From: CAYGLF01 sp964350945
Lineage (GTDB): Bacteria; Chlamydiota; Chlamydiia; Chlamydiales; JAAZZY01
Direction of reading: 5' to 3'
Assembly: GCA_964350945.1 (NCBI GenBank)
Contig: CAYGLF010000006.1
Span: 1 to 64,000, forward strand
DNA length: 64,000 nucleotides
The notes beneath the pieces are model-generated. The model saw only the letters and a program-made list of their open reading frames with translations, did not search any database and was not told where the DNA came from. The translations under genes were made by a program, and so were the position numbers. Below are positions 63,477-64,000 of this stretch, in pieces (position 1 is the stretch's first letter; every line of letters starts with the position of its first letter).

Positions 63477-64000
63477 GGCTTCCTCTTCTAGTCTTTGTCG
63501 GACGCAAGTTTCATGAAAAGACTCAAAGTGATCGGGTGATGATTGAGCTTTTACAAAAGCACTATCGCGTGATCGTCTTACGTCGTGAAGAACTAAGCGA
63601 TCAAACAGCGGCCAAAGAGATCAATCAACTTTCACCTCAAGTTGTCTTTTTTTGGTGTCTGCCACCCTCTAGCAGCTATCATCTGATGAAGCTGAAATGC
63701 AAAAATATTGTATGGGCACCGATGTGTGATGGCTTCGAGAAATTGACATTGAAAAAAAGGTGGTTGTTTTATTGGCACCGCGTCAAAGTCCTTTGTTTTA
63801 GCAAAGCCCTCTATAAGTATTTTCAAACAACGAGATTGTCTTGCCAGTTTGCCCAGTGTTTTTTAGAGCCTAAGACAAATCAAAATCTAAAAGATCAAGG
63901 CCCCTACACTTTTTTCCTCTGGGAGCGTGAAGCCAAAATATCACTGCAAAAAATGGTGGATATGATTGGCAAAGAGCACATTGAAAAAGTCATCTATAAA
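63461..64000 (+). CDS. Glycosyltransferase-like protein, cut by window end
   Basis: An open frame begins at the ATG at 63461, overlapping the heptosyltransferase by 16 bases, and runs through 180 codons to the window edge without a stop. The start LPLLVFVGRKFHEK, then VVFFWCLPPSS, KNIVWAPMCDGF and VKVLCFSKALYKYF resemble the N-terminal Rossmann half of GT-B glycosyltransferases, where a host of such enzymes carry a FSKALYxxF-type segment. Together with its position after waaF this suggests envelope sugar transfer. The C-terminal half with the nucleotide-sugar site is outside the window, so the call is tentative. Confidence 0.6.
   Translation, partial: MSGKLGLPLLVFVGRKFHEKTQSDRVMIELLQKHYRVIVLRREELSDQTAAKEINQLSPQVVFFWCLPPSSSYHLMKLKCKNIVWAPMCDGFEKLTLKKRWLFYWHRVKVLCFSKALYKYFQTTRLSCQFAQCFLEPKTNQNLKDQGPYTFFLWEREAKISLQKMVDMIGKEHIEKVIYK

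Overview
The window looks like a chromosomal segment of an environmental, chlamydia-like bacterium (order Chlamydiales), probably outside the Chlamydiaceae; Simkaniaceae is a reasonable guess but cannot be proven from this sequence. The evidence is gene order. mcsB-mcsA, frr-pyrH-tsf-rpsB-tRNA-Gly and pbp2 follow the order around the Chlamydia ompA locus. lpdA-lipA-sctJ-(CT560-position gene)-sctL-sctR-sctS-sctT follows the Chlamydia CT557-CT564 block. secA, psd and mnmE follow CT701-CT698. Chlamydial traits include the sigma-66 type RpoD, an oversized PBP2 and a type III secretion operon. The major outer membrane protein gene that sits between tRNA-Gly and pbp2 in Chlamydia is absent here.

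Layout. 1-6.4 kb: a C homopolymer, an aromatic aminotransferase, tRNA-Ala, a DinG-type helicase, rpoD and a peptide deformylase. 6.6-9.9 kb: a small membrane protein, a degenerate McsB, McsA, an unknown protein with possible papain-like hydrolase features, tRNA-Lys and tRNA-Glu. 9.9-13 kb: the translation operon and tRNA-Gly. 13-18 kb: PBP2, a multicopper oxidase and a small unknown gene. 18.4-22.9 kb: type III secretion operon. 23-27.8 kb: two membrane proteins and a helical-repeat protein inserted between sctJ and the lipA-lpdA pair. 28-31.6 kb: a zinc-ribbon membrane protein and SecA. 31.7-35.5 kb: two divergent hydrophobic unknown proteins with mirror-image promoters, an exported NUC nuclease and Psd. 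35.6-37 kb: MnmE. 37.1-40.6 kb: a three-gene cluster with a membrane anchor, ankyrin-like repeats and J domains. 40.8-43.3 kb: a membrane protein, then chorismate mutase, prephenate dehydrogenase and prephenate dehydratase. 43.4-60.7 kb: one giant repeat-rich autotransporter interrupted by a 100-N gap. 60.8-64 kb: a cysteine-cluster protein, ruvA-ruvC, a heptosyltransferase and a gene cut by the window end.

How they work together. The housekeeping parts cover transcription, translation, secretion, lipoate metabolism and septal peptidoglycan synthesis. The accessory parts point to host or envelope interaction: type III secretion, the giant autotransporter, the ankyrin/J cluster, the secreted nuclease and hydrophobic candidate inclusion or effector proteins. 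The three aromatic branch genes plus the aminotransferase would complete Phe and Tyr synthesis from chorismate, which Chlamydiaceae cannot do. The heptosyltransferase suggests a larger LPS core than the Kdo-only core of Chlamydiaceae.

Most novel candidates: the ankyrin/J-domain cluster (37129-40647), the giant autotransporter, a McsB that seems to have lost its ATP-binding arginines, and two protein genes that end inside oppositely oriented tRNA genes.
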